From the NCBI GenBank assembly GCA_030530685.1, contig JAUMUM010000004.1:1-36194 (forward strand): a DNA stretch of 36,194 nt, in the 5' to 3' direction. The notes under the pieces were generated by a model that saw only the letters and a program-made list of their open reading frames with translations, searched no databases and was not told the origin of the DNA. This document shows, one piece after another, positions 11,328-19,680 of this stretch. A program made the translations under genes and the position numbers. How positions within the stretch are numbered: the first letter of the stretch is position 1; each line of letters opens with the position of its first letter. Origin of the DNA: Actinomycetaceae bacterium (GTDB taxonomy: Bacteria > Actinomycetota > Actinomycetes > Actinomycetales > Actinomycetaceae).

Positions 11328-12012
11328 GGCGGCCCAAATCAGGGTGGGTCTCGTGGACGACCAAACGCTCGTCCGCACGGGATTCGCCATGGTGATCGAC
11401 TCGCAGGACGACATGAAGGTCGTCATGGAGGCAAATAACGGGAAGATCGCGCTCGACCGTCTCGGCGTCGTACCCGTCGACATCATCCTCATGGACATTC
11501 GGATGCCCATCATGGATGGCCTTGAAGCCACTGAGATCGTCACCGCTAGGCCGCTTCCGACGGGAAGCAGCCCCAAGGTCCTCATTCTCACGACCTTCGA
11601 GGAGGAGGACTACATTATGGGCGCCGTCCGCGCCGGAGCCTCAGGCTTCCTAGTCAAAGACGCCCCACCCGATGTCATGCTCGAAGCCATTCGTACGATT
11701 TTCCGGGGCGACGCCGTCATCGGCCCGTCGTCGACCAAGAAGCTCGTGGAGAAACTCGCCCGCGAAGCAACGGAGCTTCGCTCGATCAACCCACACCTGC
11801 TCGACGGCCTGACCGATCGCGAACTCGAAGTCCTGCGCCTGGCTGCCCAGGGCAAGACGAACGGGGAAATCGCCGACGCGCTCACGGTGGCCGAGGCGAC
11901 GATCAAGACCCACATCGGCCACATTTTCTACAAGCTCGGCGCACGCGACCGCGTCCAGGCGGTCGTCGTCGCGTACGAGGCCGGCCTCGTACGACCTGGC
12001 GACTTCTCGTGA
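11320..12012 (+). CDS. Response regulator, NarL/FixJ family
   Basis: The 230-residue protein has an N-terminal receiver domain (residues 7-130) with the acidic pair at 13-14 in LVDDQ, phospho-acceptor Asp59 in LMDIRMP and Lys near 114 in FLVKDAPP. A C-terminal LuxR-type helix-turn-helix (about 160-225) carries LTDRELEVLRLAAQGKTN and IKTHIGHIFYKL. It is coupled to the upstream kinase and overlaps the ABC ATPase start as GTGA. It most likely controls this operon in response to the kinase, but no operator could be recognised in the short upstream region. Confidence 0.93.
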   Translation: MSEAAQIRVGLVDDQTLVRTGFAMVIDSQDDMKVVMEANNGKIALDRLGVVPVDIILMDIRMPIMDGLEATEIVTARPLPTGSSPKVLILTTFEEEDYIMGAVRAGASGFLVKDAPPDVMLEAIRTIFRGDAVIGPSSTKKLVEKLAREATELRSINPHLLDGLTDRELEVLRLAAQGKTNGEIADALTVAEATIKTHIGHIFYKLGARDRVQAVVVAYEAGLVRPGDFS

Positions 12013-12749
12013 GCGAGGTCCTGCGCACATCGCACCTGACCAAGATCTACGGCTCGGGTGCGCTAGAACTACGAGCCCTCGACGACGTCAGCCTTTCATT
12101 CCCTCCCGGGCATTTCGCGGCTCTCCTCGGGCCTTCGGGCTCGGGTAAGTCGACGTTCATGCACGTGGTGGCCGGACTGGACAGCCCGACCTCGGGCACC
12201 GTGACCATCGGCGATATGAGCATCAGCGGCGCCAGCGACAAGGTCCTCACCCGCGTCCGCCGCGAGCGAATCGGCTTCGTCTTCCAGTCCTACAACCTCC
12301 TGCCGGCCTACGCGGTCCACCAGAACATCACGCTCCCACTCAAGCTCGGAAGGCGCCAGGTAGACGAGGAATGGTTCGAGTCAATCGTCGAGACCCTTGG
12401 GATTTCCACTATTCTCGATAAGCTTCCCGAGCAGCTTTCGGGCGGCCAGCAGCAGCGCGTGGCCGTCGCGCGCGCCCTGCTGGGACGGCCCGCCTTTATT
12501 CTTGCTGACGAGCCAACCGGGTCGCTGGACTCGGCCACGTCAATGGAGGTGCTCGAACTGTTGCGCATGTCCGTCAGAGAATTCGGACAGACGGTCATCA
12601 TGGCCACGCACGATCTGACATCGGCTGCCTTTTCCGAGCGGGTGATTCTCATTTCGGACGGAAAGGTTGCCGGCGAGGTCTCCGATCCAACGCCCCGCTC
12701 GGTCCTCGCCGCCATTGAGACCCTCAATCTGAGCGTGGGCATGAAATGA
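12009..12749 (+). CDS. ABC transporter ATP-binding protein, MacB/LolD type
   Basis: The 246-residue ATPase has Walker A GPSGSGKS (41-48), a Q loop in FVFQSYNLLP (91-99), the signature LSGGQ (143-147), Walker B FILADE (163-168), a D loop GSLDSAT and a switch His in MATHD. The GTG start overlaps the regulator stop (GTGA) and its own stop overlaps the permease start (ATGA). The sequence class (with the YNLLPAYAVHQNITLPL segment) is that of mechanotransmission ABC systems such as MacB, BceA and LolD, which pair with FtsX-fold permeases, as here. Confidence 0.95.
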   Translation: MSEVLRTSHLTKIYGSGALELRALDDVSLSFPPGHFAALLGPSGSGKSTFMHVVAGLDSPTSGTVTIGDMSISGASDKVLTRVRRERIGFVFQSYNLLPAYAVHQNITLPLKLGRRQVDEEWFESIVETLGISTILDKLPEQLSGGQQQRVAVARALLGRPAFILADEPTGSLDSATSMEVLELLRMSVREFGQTVIMATHDLTSAAFSERVILISDGKVAGEVSDPTPRSVLAAIETLNLSVGMK

Positions 12750-15352
12750 TCGAAATCTTCGCCCGTTCGGTGCACATCAACCGGCCCAGGTATATCCTCA
12801 CCGGCCTGGCCATCATGGCCGCGACGGCCTTCATGCTCACGTGCTACGAGCTGGGTCAGTACGGGCGCGAAGCCATCATGAACAGCTCCAGCACGGACTA
12901 TGGCCGTTCGACCGCGGTGGTCACACCGGCCAGTGATTCGCCCGATCGGGACGTGGCAACCGAAATCGCGGCACTGGAGTCCGTCGGGGAGGTCTACCGG
13001 CAGTCGAGCCACACCGCGCGCGTACGCCACGGCGGCAAGACAGCCGATTTCACGGCTTTCAACACGCCGGACGAAGCGTTCGGTTTCTCGCAGCTCATTT
13101 CGGGCAAGATGCCCGTCAGGGCCGATCAGATTGCGATCACCCAAAGCCTGTCGACCACGTTGGACCTGCAGGTCGGCGACACGATCACCGTTGCTGTCAC
13201 GTATTTCAACGAGCAGGACGACGTGACGGAGAGCTTCTCCGCGAATATGGCCGTGACGGGAATCTATACGCCCCTGGCATCCTCGCTCATGACCGAGACG
13301 GACATGGCCGGCTACGTGACGGACTCGGCGTCGGCCCAGTGGACCGCGCGCGAGCGCGACAACACGACTCCATTCACCGAGGACATCTACGTAACCGCCG
13401 CCTCCGGCTATTCGGATGCCCAAGTCCTGTCCGACCTGTCCCACATTCCCGAAGTCATCGTCCAGTCGAGGACGACCGCGGCCCAAACACGCACCAACGA
13501 ACTGCTGGACTCGGCCAAGATCATATCGGCGACGATGGTGATCTTCGGCGCCTTCATCGTCGTTCTGGCATCAATGGTCATCTGGAACGCTTTCCAGGTG
13601 ACGACGGCCGCCCAGCGGCGTTCGCTCGCGACCCTTCGCTGCCTGGGCGCCTCTGGACTGCAGATATGGGCGCTCATCCTGACCGAAGCGCTGATCCTCG
13701 GAGTCTCGTTTGCGGCTCTGGGCCTGGCGTGCGGCATAGCCCTTTCCCACTTCATCCCGAGTGTGGTCCGTGTGCCGAATCAGGCGTGGGAAATCCCGAT
13801 CTCGGTGACGATTCACCCCCAATTCGTGCTGTTAGCCTTCGTCACCTGTGTGGCAACCACCGTCATCGCGGCCATACCCCCGGCCTACCAGGCGATGGCG
13901 AACGCCCCACTGGCCGCGCTGCGAAACGACCACGTCCCGACGTCCGCGACCGGCCGTCGCAGCCGCCGGCTCGTGCCGGGTCTAGCCCTGATGACGGTGG
14001 GCATTGGCGCGGCCATTTTCGGCACCAGGATGACGCAGCTGGACATCGGCGTCGAGTCCGCCATGGTGTGCATCGGCGTGGGAGGTCTCATCTGGATCCT
14101 CGGCGGGCTCATCCTTTTGCCCCTGCTTCCGCAATACACGGCACTTCCATTCCTGCGGCTGCTCCGGCGCATCCTTCCCCGCAGTCGGAGCTTCACTGTC
14201 GACTTCCTCACCTCGAGCATCGGTCAGTCGCCTAGAAGATCCGGCATCACCACGGTCGGTCTACTCCTGACAACAGCGTTGCTGAGTGGAGTGACCGTGC
14301 TCGCGTCAAGCGCGCGAACGACTCTGCTCTCAAATCTCGACGCCGCTTACTCCTACGACATTGACGTGGTCCAGGCAGTTTCGTCCGACGGCGTGCCACT
14401 TGGCCTTTCCGCTGAACAGATCCGAGCAGTCGACACATCGCCCCACGTCCTGGCGAGCCTTCCCGTGTACACCTCGGAGGTCGAGACGAACGCCGAGCGC
14501 TTCGAATTCACCTCCGTCCAGGCTTTCGATCCTAAGCTGGCCGAAAAGGTCATCTCGGACAACTCCGGTCTGCGAACCCTGACGAGGGGCATGCTCCTCC
14601 TGCCGAAGACTTCCATCAATGAAGAATCGGATCCGCTGGCTTCTTCGGCGCGCAGATCTTCCGTCAAGATCACAGGCCCGGAAGGCGCATCCATCGAGCT
14701 GGACGTCTCGTACGCCGCCGTCAAGCAGCCGACCATGGCGTTGAGCGACCTCGCCAAGATCACCGACGTCTCCAAGCCGGCCGGGCTGTGGGTGTCTGTC
14801 GATGAGTCGCAGGCAAGCACGACCCAACTCGCGTCCACCGTGGCCAGCAATGTCAACGCCGTCAGCGGCAGCTATCCGCCGTCGGTCACATCGGGAATGC
14901 TCCGCCAGCATGAAGCCTACCGTTCAGCCACCATCAAGATGACCGACGTGTTCTTCGTCCACCTCATCATCATGACACTGTTGGCCGCCATGGGCGTCAC
15001 GAACACCGTTGGCCTCTCCTTGATCGAACGCCGCAGGGACACCATGCTCATACGCGCTCTAGGACAGACGAGGCACGGCATTTTCCGCTCGCTGATCTTC
15101 GAGCAGCTTACGCTCGGCGGTGTCGGCGCCATCATCGGAACTTTCTTAGGCGTAGGTTTTTCGACGGTCATCGTCACGACGCTCTTCGGATCCGTCGCGA
15201 CCGGCGCAGATGTGCAAACGCCCTGGTCATCTATTGCACTTATTCTTGTTTTGGAGCTCGCCGCGACGGTTGCGCTCACCCTCATCTCGACGAGTGGGAC
15301 ACTGAGAAAACGTTATGATTCCAGGAAAAACTCCGGCTTCTACATACCGTGA
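12746..15352 (+). CDS. FtsX-family ABC transporter permease, duplicated
   Basis: The 868-residue membrane protein has an N-terminal helix (about 18-38), a large extracytoplasmic MacB-like domain (about 40-255), an FtsX block of three helices (about 265-385), a further helix pair (about 405-455), a second helix plus extracytoplasmic domain (about 480-730) and a final FtsX block (about 735-855). This two-lobe architecture is typical of large actinobacterial and firmicute permeases that work as a single chain with an ATPase like the preceding gene. Such systems extrude peptides or lipoproteins, or transmit force to periplasmic partners; nothing identifies the cargo. The ATG overlaps the ATPase stop. 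It is the last gene of the operon. Confidence 0.92.
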   Translation: MIEIFARSVHINRPRYILTGLAIMAATAFMLTCYELGQYGREAIMNSSSTDYGRSTAVVTPASDSPDRDVATEIAALESVGEVYRQSSHTARVRHGGKTADFTAFNTPDEAFGFSQLISGKMPVRADQIAITQSLSTTLDLQVGDTITVAVTYFNEQDDVTESFSANMAVTGIYTPLASSLMTETDMAGYVTDSASAQWTARERDNTTPFTEDIYVTAASGYSDAQVLSDLSHIPEVIVQSRTTAAQTRTNELLDSAKIISATMVIFGAFIVVLASMVIWNAFQVTTAAQRRSLATLRCLGASGLQIWALILTEALILGVSFAALGLACGIALSHFIPSVVRVPNQAWEIPISVTIHPQFVLLAFVTCVATTVIAAIPPAYQAMANAPLAALRNDHVPTSATGRRSRRLVPGLALMTVGIGAAIFGTRMTQLDIGVESAMVCIGVGGLIWILGGLILLPLLPQYTALPFLRLLRRILPRSRSFTVDFLTSSIGQSPRRSGITTVGLLLTTALLSGVTVLASSARTTLLSNLDAAYSYDIDVVQAVSSDGVPLGLSAEQIRAVDTSPHVLASLPVYTSEVETNAERFEFTSVQAFDPKLAEKVISDNSGLRTLTRGMLLLPKTSINEESDPLASSARRSSVKITGPEGASIELDVSYAAVKQPTMALSDLAKITDVSKPAGLWVSVDESQASTTQLASTVASNVNAVSGSYPPSVTSGMLRQHEAYRSATIKMTDVFFVHLIIMTLLAAMGVTNTVGLSLIERRRDTMLIRALGQTRHGIFRSLIFEQLTLGGVGAIIGTFLGVGFSTVIVTTLFGSVATGADVQTPWSSIALILVLELAATVALTLISTSGTLRKRYDSRKNSGFYIP

Positions 15353-15505
15353 CCGCAGAGTGTGATCGACACCAAAATAGAAAAGGCCAAAATCACTCCT
15401 ACTTCCCTTTACGTCACGCACCAAACCTGCGAACCTTAATTACTGCATAATTCACGCTGCACTAATCACGCAATGATGGGCGCGCACGCACAATAAGGAG
15501 AGACT
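15353..15505 (+). promoter_or_regulatory. whiB1 upstream region and ribosome binding site
   Basis: This spacer is unusually AT-rich for the window. A CATAAT -10-like hexamer lies at 15446-15451 with no clear -35. AAGGAG at 15495-15500, five bases before the ATG, is a strong ribosome binding site. I looked for a CRP-like TGTGA-N6-TCACA site, known upstream of mycobacterial whiB1, and found only the left half (TGTGA near 15361). Confidence 0.4.
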
Positions 15506-15760
15506 ATGGATTGGCGTCATAGGGCTGCATGCCTTTCTGAGGACCCGGAACTATTCTTCCCTATCGGAAATTCCGGGCCCGCCATCGCCCAGGTCGAGCA
15601 GGCCAAGCGCGTGTGCGCGCGCTGCACTGTCTCGGAAACCTGCCTGAAGTGGGCACTCGACACCGGCCAGGACGCGGGTGTCTGGGGCGGCATGTCCGAA
15701 GAGGAGCGACGTTCGCTCAAGCGTAGGACGGCGCGCGCACGCCGGTCCAGCATGGCCTGA
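15506..15760 (+). CDS. whiB1: WhiB-family iron-sulfur transcription regulator, WhiB1 type
   Basis: This 84-residue Wbl protein binds a nitric-oxide-sensitive 4Fe-4S cluster and acts with the primary sigma factor. The four cluster cysteines are Cys9, Cys37, Cys40 and Cys46, followed by the beta-turn GVWGG and a basic tail (RRSLKRRTARARR). The start MDWRH, the DPELFFPIGNSGPA stretch and GVWGGMSEEERR closely match what I recall of M. tuberculosis WhiB1, and the convergent pdtaS neighbour is the same as there. The ribosome binding site AAGGAG is strong. The stop codon sits in the loop of the first of three tandem hairpins. Confidence 0.93.
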   Translation: MDWRHRAACLSEDPELFFPIGNSGPAIAQVEQAKRVCARCTVSETCLKWALDTGQDAGVWGGMSEEERRSLKRRTARARRSSMA

Positions 15761-15790
15761 GGCCATGTGTGGCTTCGGGCTCGAAGCCAC
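15751..15790. repeat. Two perfect stem-loops at the whiB1 stop
   Basis: CATGGCC (15751-15757) and GGCCATG (15761-15767) pair with the whiB1 TGA as the loop. GTGGCTTCG (15769-15777) and CGAAGCCAC (15782-15790) then form a 9-bp stem with a GGCT loop. Both are immediately upstream of the terminator-like hairpin at 15804-15828. Confidence 0.65.
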
Positions 15791-15803
15791 GATGGAAACG
15801 CAC

Positions 15804-15828
15804 GGGTGGTAGCCACTGGCTACCACCC
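15804..15828. terminator. Terminator downstream of whiB1
   Basis: GGGTGGTAGCC (15804-15814) and GGCTACCACCC (15818-15828) form a perfect 11-bp stem with a 3-base loop, followed by TCATTCTTGT, moderately U-rich. This is a credible intrinsic terminator for whiB1 and the third hairpin in a row. Confidence 0.75.
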
Positions 15829-16132
15829 TCATTCTTGTGCGGGCTGCGATCTCTCGCCTCGTGAGCGATGAAGGCCGCAGCCCGTAATCCTGGAGGCCTG
15901 CACTATATGGTTACTGGCGTCTCGGGCGTTGGCCCAAGGACGACGCGATCCGTCTGTCACGGCGGGGCCGGCCGCGCAATCTGCCACGGCGGTGGCGAGC
16001 TACGCAAGCCGTCACGGCGGGGCCGGCCGCGCGCGCCGAAGACGAACACTCGACCTGACGGCACGTGCGCCGGCCCCGAGGGCACCCTTGTGCGCCGTCG
16101 CCCCGGGCAGGCCCACCTTTCGCCGCCATCCA
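15829..16132. repeat. whiB1-pdtaS spacer with exact 22-bp direct repeat
   Basis: About 300 gene-free bases between convergent genes. A 22-base sequence beginning GTCACGGCGGGGCC occurs exactly at 15956-15977 and 16011-16032, with a related CCACGGCGG between them. It also contains the GGCCGGCC palindrome. The region is very GC-rich; no protein or RNA gene is recognisable. Confidence 0.6.
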
Positions 16133-17563
16133 CTAATCGCCGACGTCGACCTCAATGTGAACCCGCGTCCCGCCGGTAGGCCGCGCTAGCCAGTTGATCG
16201 ACCCGTGAAGCTCACCGTGAACGAGCGCCTTGACGATCTTCGTTCCCAGGCCGCGCCCCGGGCCCCCGCCGCCAATGCCGACCCCGTTGTCCTCAATGTC
16301 GACCGCCAGCTTGTCACCGTCGCGCAGCGCCGTCACCTCGATATGGCCGCCGTCGACGATCCCGTGTTCGACGGCGTTGGAGACGAGCTCGTTGAGCACG
16401 ACGGCCAGGGACGTCGATTTGTTCGCCCCGATGCTGCCGAAATCGCCCGAGAAGTGGGAGGTGACTCGCTTTTCAGCCGTTGCGACCTCGCGCGTCAGGC
16501 CCAGCAGCGGGCCGAAGACCTCGTTGAAATCGACGTGCTCCTCGACCGCTTCGGACAGCGTCTGGTGCACGAGCGCGATCGTTGCAACGCGACGCTGGGC
16601 ATTCTCCAGCGCCGATCGCGTCTCATCGTTGGAGGCGCGGCGGGCCTGCATACGCAAAAGAGCCGATACCGTTTGAAGATTGTTCTTGACCCGATGGTTA
16701 ATTTCCCTGATGGTCGCGTCCTTGGTCAGTAGCTCCTGTTTGCGGCGACGCACTTCCGTCACGTCGCGACACAGAAGAATGGCGCCCTGCCTCTCACCTC
16801 GGTCGGTGAGGGGCACCGCGCGCAGCGAGAGGATGACCCCGTGCGTCTCCAACTCCGCCAGCCACGGCGCCTTGCCCATCACGACGACCGGAAGGGCCTC
16901 ATCGACCACCGAATGGTCCTCGATGACGGCGGTGATCTCCTCGGCGAGCACCCGCCCGACGATCGCCCCCGCAATACCGATTCGGTGATAGTTCGACAGG
17001 GCATTGGGGCTGGCGTAGAGCACCACGCCGTCCGAGTCGAGATGCACGAATCCGTCCGTCAGGCGAGGAGTGCCGTGGCGGTAGCCGGTGGGCGTGCCGT
17101 AGAAGGGGAACTCCCCCGTCGTGATCATGTGAAGGAGCGATTCGGCTATATCCGAATAGTCCGATTGGATCTGGGAGGGCACAACGTTGCGGTCATTGCC
17201 GCGGCCCACACCGATCACCGCGATAACGCGCCCGTCGCGGCGCACGGGGTAGATGCCCAGCTGGAATTCCTCGCGCTGGATCGTTCGCTTGACGCCGTCG
17301 ACCAGGGTCTGCTCGACGGCCCGGAAGGAATCCGGCATGGGCTCCACGCCGACGATGTCCTCGTCGTAGAAGGTCGTGGCCGTGGCCGGGCGGCATTGTG
17401 CGGCGATCGAGATCAGCCCGTCGTCGTTCTTGACGGCCAGGAGCAGGTCGGCGAAGGCGACGTCGGCGACTATCTGCCAATCTCCGACAAGTTGCTGTAT
17501 CCACTCGCGGTCCGCGCCCGAAAGTGTGGATGATCTCCCAAGAATCTTAGATAAAGAGGACAC
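16133..17563 (-). CDS. pdtaS: Sensor histidine kinase PdtaS
   Basis: The 476-residue soluble kinase has an N-terminal GAF-like sensor domain (about 1-150), a PAS domain (about 165-275), a HisKA_2 domain with phospho-acceptor His290 in REINHRVKNNLQTVSALLRMQARR, and an HATPase domain with N box NELVSNAVEH (391-400), DNGVGI and GLGTKIV. In mycobacteria PdtaS phosphorylates PdtaR, an ANTAR-type RNA-binding antiterminator, and integrates metal and nitric oxide signals. No PdtaR gene is in the window. I chose GTG at 17563 because the N-terminus (MSSLSKILG...) then resembles the mycobacterial one and TAGGAT lies 7 bases upstream. An upstream TTG (17593) would overlap the divergent gene's promoter and is less likely. 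Confidence 0.92.
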   Translation of the reverse strand: MSSLSKILGRSSTLSGADREWIQQLVGDWQIVADVAFADLLLAVKNDDGLISIAAQCRPATATTFYDEDIVGVEPMPDSFRAVEQTLVDGVKRTIQREEFQLGIYPVRRDGRVIAVIGVGRGNDRNVVPSQIQSDYSDIAESLLHMITTGEFPFYGTPTGYRHGTPRLTDGFVHLDSDGVVLYASPNALSNYHRIGIAGAIVGRVLAEEITAVIEDHSVVDEALPVVVMGKAPWLAELETHGVILSLRAVPLTDRGERQGAILLCRDVTEVRRRKQELLTKDATIREINHRVKNNLQTVSALLRMQARRASNDETRSALENAQRRVATIALVHQTLSEAVEEHVDFNEVFGPLLGLTREVATAEKRVTSHFSGDFGSIGANKSTSLAVVLNELVSNAVEHGIVDGGHIEVTALRDGDKLAVDIEDNGVGIGGGGPGRGLGTKIVKALVHGELHGSINWLARPTGGTRVHIEVDVGD

Positions 17564-17604
17564 GTACGCAATCCTACGTCCTGTCAGGCACAATAGTTCC
17601 TATG
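17561..17604. promoter_or_regulatory. Overlapping divergent leaderless promoters of pdtaS and the DUF2505 gene
   Basis: The two start codons lie 38 bases apart back to back. On the minus strand TAGGAT (plus 17571-17576) is 7 bases from the pdtaS GTG. On the plus strand CACAAT (17589-17594) is 7 bases from the ATG at 17602. Each -35 position would fall inside or beyond the other gene's start, so the two promoters must compete or be co-regulated. Confidence 0.5.
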
Positions 17605-18063
17605 GACATTACGAGTAACCTTTCTTTCGATGCCTCCCCCGAACAGGTCGTTCGAGCTCTCCTCTCCCCCGAACTCGCCGCCAAGCGCGCGGCTCTGGCC
17701 AAGGTCGATGACTACACTCACGACGTCAACGGCAATACCGCTGTCACGACCATCAACGTACCGGCCGAGCGCCTGCCCTCCAAGGCCCGTTCCTTCGCTC
17801 GCAACGGCGCCAAGGCGACGATCACGTCGACGGCCTCGGGTACGTCGGTCGATTACAAGGTCGACCTGCACGGCCTTCCGGCCGAAGTCTCGGCTCGCGT
17901 CGACCTCACCGGCACCGACACGACCACGGGCACGCTCAACGCGAACCTCAACGTGAAAATCCCGCTCGTGGGCGGAAAGATCGAGAAGAGGGCCGCGGGC
18001 ATGGTCGATCGCGTCCTCGCCAAGGACGCCAAGCTCGTCTCCGAGGTCATCGCGGGGCAGTGA
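17602..18063 (+). CDS. DUF2505 family protein (SRPBCC-like)
   Basis: The 153-residue actinobacterial protein belongs, by its shape, to DUF2505, a SRPBCC/START-like fold of unknown role. Features are the N-terminal [22 protein letters not shown], a run of alternating beta strands through the middle and the C-terminal [28 protein letters not shown] helix that closes the hydrophobic cavity in this fold. There is no signal peptide and no membrane segment. Its stop overlaps the possible GTG start of thyA, so it heads a DUF2505-thyA-folA transcript. The family assignment is from memory of its sequence pattern; function is unknown. Confidence 0.8.
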   Translation: MDITSNLSFDASPEQVVRALLSPELAAKRAALAKVDDYTHDVNGNTAVTTINVPAERLPSKARSFARNGAKATITSTASGTSVDYKVDLHGLPAEVSARVDLTGTDTTTGTLNANLNVKIPLVGGKIEKRAAGMVDRVLAKDAKLVSEVIAGQ

Positions 18064-18065
18064 GC

Positions 18066-18869
18066 ATGGCCGTCAACCGGGCCTACGAGGATCTCCTCGA
18101 GGACGTCCTGACGCACGGGACATTCAAGGCGGATCGGACGGGAACGGGGACCTTCTCCGTTTTCGGCCGTCAGCTTCGCTACGACCTGTCCGAAGGCTTC
18201 CCCAGGATCACGACGAAATTCGTCCCCATGAAGTCGGTCAAGGGCGAGCTTCTGTGGTTCCTGTCGGGCGACACCAATGTCCGGTGGCTCCAGGAGCAGG
18301 GCATCACGATCTGGGACGAATGGGCCAACGCCGAAGGCGAACTCGGCCCGGTTTACGGCTACCAATGGCGCAGCTGGCCCACCCCCTCGGGCGAGCACAT
18401 TGATCAAATCGCGAAGGTGGTCAAGCAGCTTCGCTACACACCGGATTCCAGGCGGATCATCGTCTCCGCTTGGAATCCGGCCGACCTTGACGAGATGGCT
18501 CTGCCGCCGTGCCACGCTTTGTTCCAGTTCTATGTGGCCGGTGGCAGGCTCTCCTGCCAGCTCTACCAGCGCAGTGCGGACCTCTTCCTCGGGGTGCCGT
18601 TCAACATAGCTTCGTACGCGCTGCTGACTCACATGCTCGCCCAGCAGGCAGACCTTAGCGTCGGCGAGTTCATCTGGACGGGCGGCGACTGCCACATCTA
18701 CGTCAACCACATGCATCAGGTCAGGGAACAATTGACGCGCGACCCCTACCCGTTCCCGCAACTGCGCCTGGATCGGGCGCCGTCGATCTTCGAGTACACG
18801 ATGGACTCGATCGATGCCTCGCAGGGGTACCGCCACCATCCGCCCATTAGTGCCCCCGTGGCCGTCTGA
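18066..18869 (+). CDS. thyA: Thymidylate synthase
   Basis: The 267-residue ThyA makes dTMP from dUMP with methylene-tetrahydrofolate, producing dihydrofolate. Visible motifs are DRTGTGT (24-30), the [19 protein letters not shown] segment, catalytic Cys149 in [32 protein letters not shown] and the substrate-binding IYVNHMHQ. Length fits the short form of the family. The ATG at 18066 is my start; a GTG six bases earlier overlaps the preceding stop as GTGA and is an equally good alternative. folA follows 12 bases after the stop, which makes metabolic sense because DHFR recycles the dihydrofolate. Confidence 0.97.
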   Translation: MAVNRAYEDLLEDVLTHGTFKADRTGTGTFSVFGRQLRYDLSEGFPRITTKFVPMKSVKGELLWFLSGDTNVRWLQEQGITIWDEWANAEGELGPVYGYQWRSWPTPSGEHIDQIAKVVKQLRYTPDSRRIIVSAWNPADLDEMALPPCHALFQFYVAGGRLSCQLYQRSADLFLGVPFNIASYALLTHMLAQQADLSVGEFIWTGGDCHIYVNHMHQVREQLTRDPYPFPQLRLDRAPSIFEYTMDSIDASQGYRHHPPISAPVAV

Positions 18870-18881
18870 CGGAGGACTGCC

Positions 18882-19553
18882 ATGCCTCCTGTGGGGATGA
18901 TCTGGGCGCAGGGCCGCGACCGAGCCATCGGCGCGGCAGGGCGGCTACCCTGGCACCTGCCCGAGGACCTCGCCCTCTTCAAGCGGGCGACGGTGGGGTG
19001 CCCGGTGATCATGGGCCGGCGCACATGGGAATCTCTTGACGCGCGCTTCAGGCCGCTGCCCGGGCGCCAAAACATCGTCCTGACCGGCGACGCCAGATAT
19101 GCGGCCCCGGGGGCGCAGCTGGCTTCCACCATTGACCAGGCACTGGTGGCGGCTCGCGGGGTGGCGAACGCACCAGGCGAAGGCAAGGTGCACGATGGTG
19201 CCGGCGCTGAGGCGCATAATGGTGCCGGCGCTCCGGTGCACGATGGTGCGAGAGCCCCGGAGGGTATCGGCCCACTCGCGGAGCCGGCTCATGCGCGGCG
19301 TATCTGGATTATTGGCGGGGCCAAGGTCTACGAGGCGGCGCTCGAATACGCCGACCTGCTCGTGGTGACCGACGTCGACGTCGACGTGCCCGATGCCGAC
19401 GCGTTCGCCCCCGCCGTGGACTTCACGTGGAAGGTGGCGCAGGCCCTGCCCGAACGCGGCTGGCTGACCTCACGCACGGGGTTGCGCTACCGGTGCACCG
19501 TCTACTGCCGGCCCGGGGCGATGCCGCCGCCGTTGCTCGAAGGCCTCGGCTGA
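18882..19553 (+). CDS. folA: Dihydrofolate reductase with an enlarged repeat-bearing loop
   Basis: The 223-residue DHFR regenerates tetrahydrofolate with NADPH. Seen are GMIWAQGRDRAIGAAGRLPWHLPEDLALFK (start to the catalytic Asp region), VIMGRRTWESL, LPGRQNIVLT, IWIIGGAKVYEAAL and the final strands. Most bacterial DHFRs are about 160-170 residues. The extra length is an insertion at about 92-138, just before the IIGG motif, containing three 8-residue repeats (V/A-H-D/N-G-A-G/R-A-E/P at 103-126) encoded by 24-bp tandem repeats. Core motifs are intact, so the enzyme should work. The ATG has GGAGG close upstream. It is the last gene of the DUF2505-thyA-folA unit. Confidence 0.95.
   Translation: MPPVGMIWAQGRDRAIGAAGRLPWHLPEDLALFKRATVGCPVIMGRRTWESLDARFRPLPGRQNIVLTGDARYAAPGAQLASTIDQALVAARGVANAPGEGKVHDGAGAEAHNGAGAPVHDGARAPEGIGPLAEPAHARRIWIIGGAKVYEAALEYADLLVVTDVDVDVPDADAFAPAVDFTWKVAQALPERGWLTSRTGLRYRCTVYCRPGAMPPPLLEGLG
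19188..19259 (+). repeat. Three in-frame 24-bp tandem repeats inside folA
   Basis: Units at 19188-19211, 19212-19235 and 19236-19259 share a core GATGGTGCCGGCGCT with a few changes per unit. They encode VHDGAGAE, AHNGAGAP and VHDGARAP. The unit length is a multiple of three, so copy-number change would keep the frame. Confidence 0.85.
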
Positions 19554-19680
19554 CCGCCAGACTAGAACGTGCCGCTTCGCCCCGTCCGCGCACGGCTTCG
19601 GCTGGCCGCGCGCCTGGCTGGCCGCCACCCGTTGGCAGCGCCCGACTAGCGGCATCTGGCTGGAAGCCGGGAGCCGCCGT

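Noticed and set aside
12308-13486. Minus-strand open frame over the ABC ATPase and permease genes
   Set aside because: It overlaps two coupled, well-recognised genes and has no plausible start signal or family features.
15353-15400. CRP-like site upstream of whiB1
   Set aside because: Only the left half TGTGA is present; the right half TCACA at the required spacing is absent.
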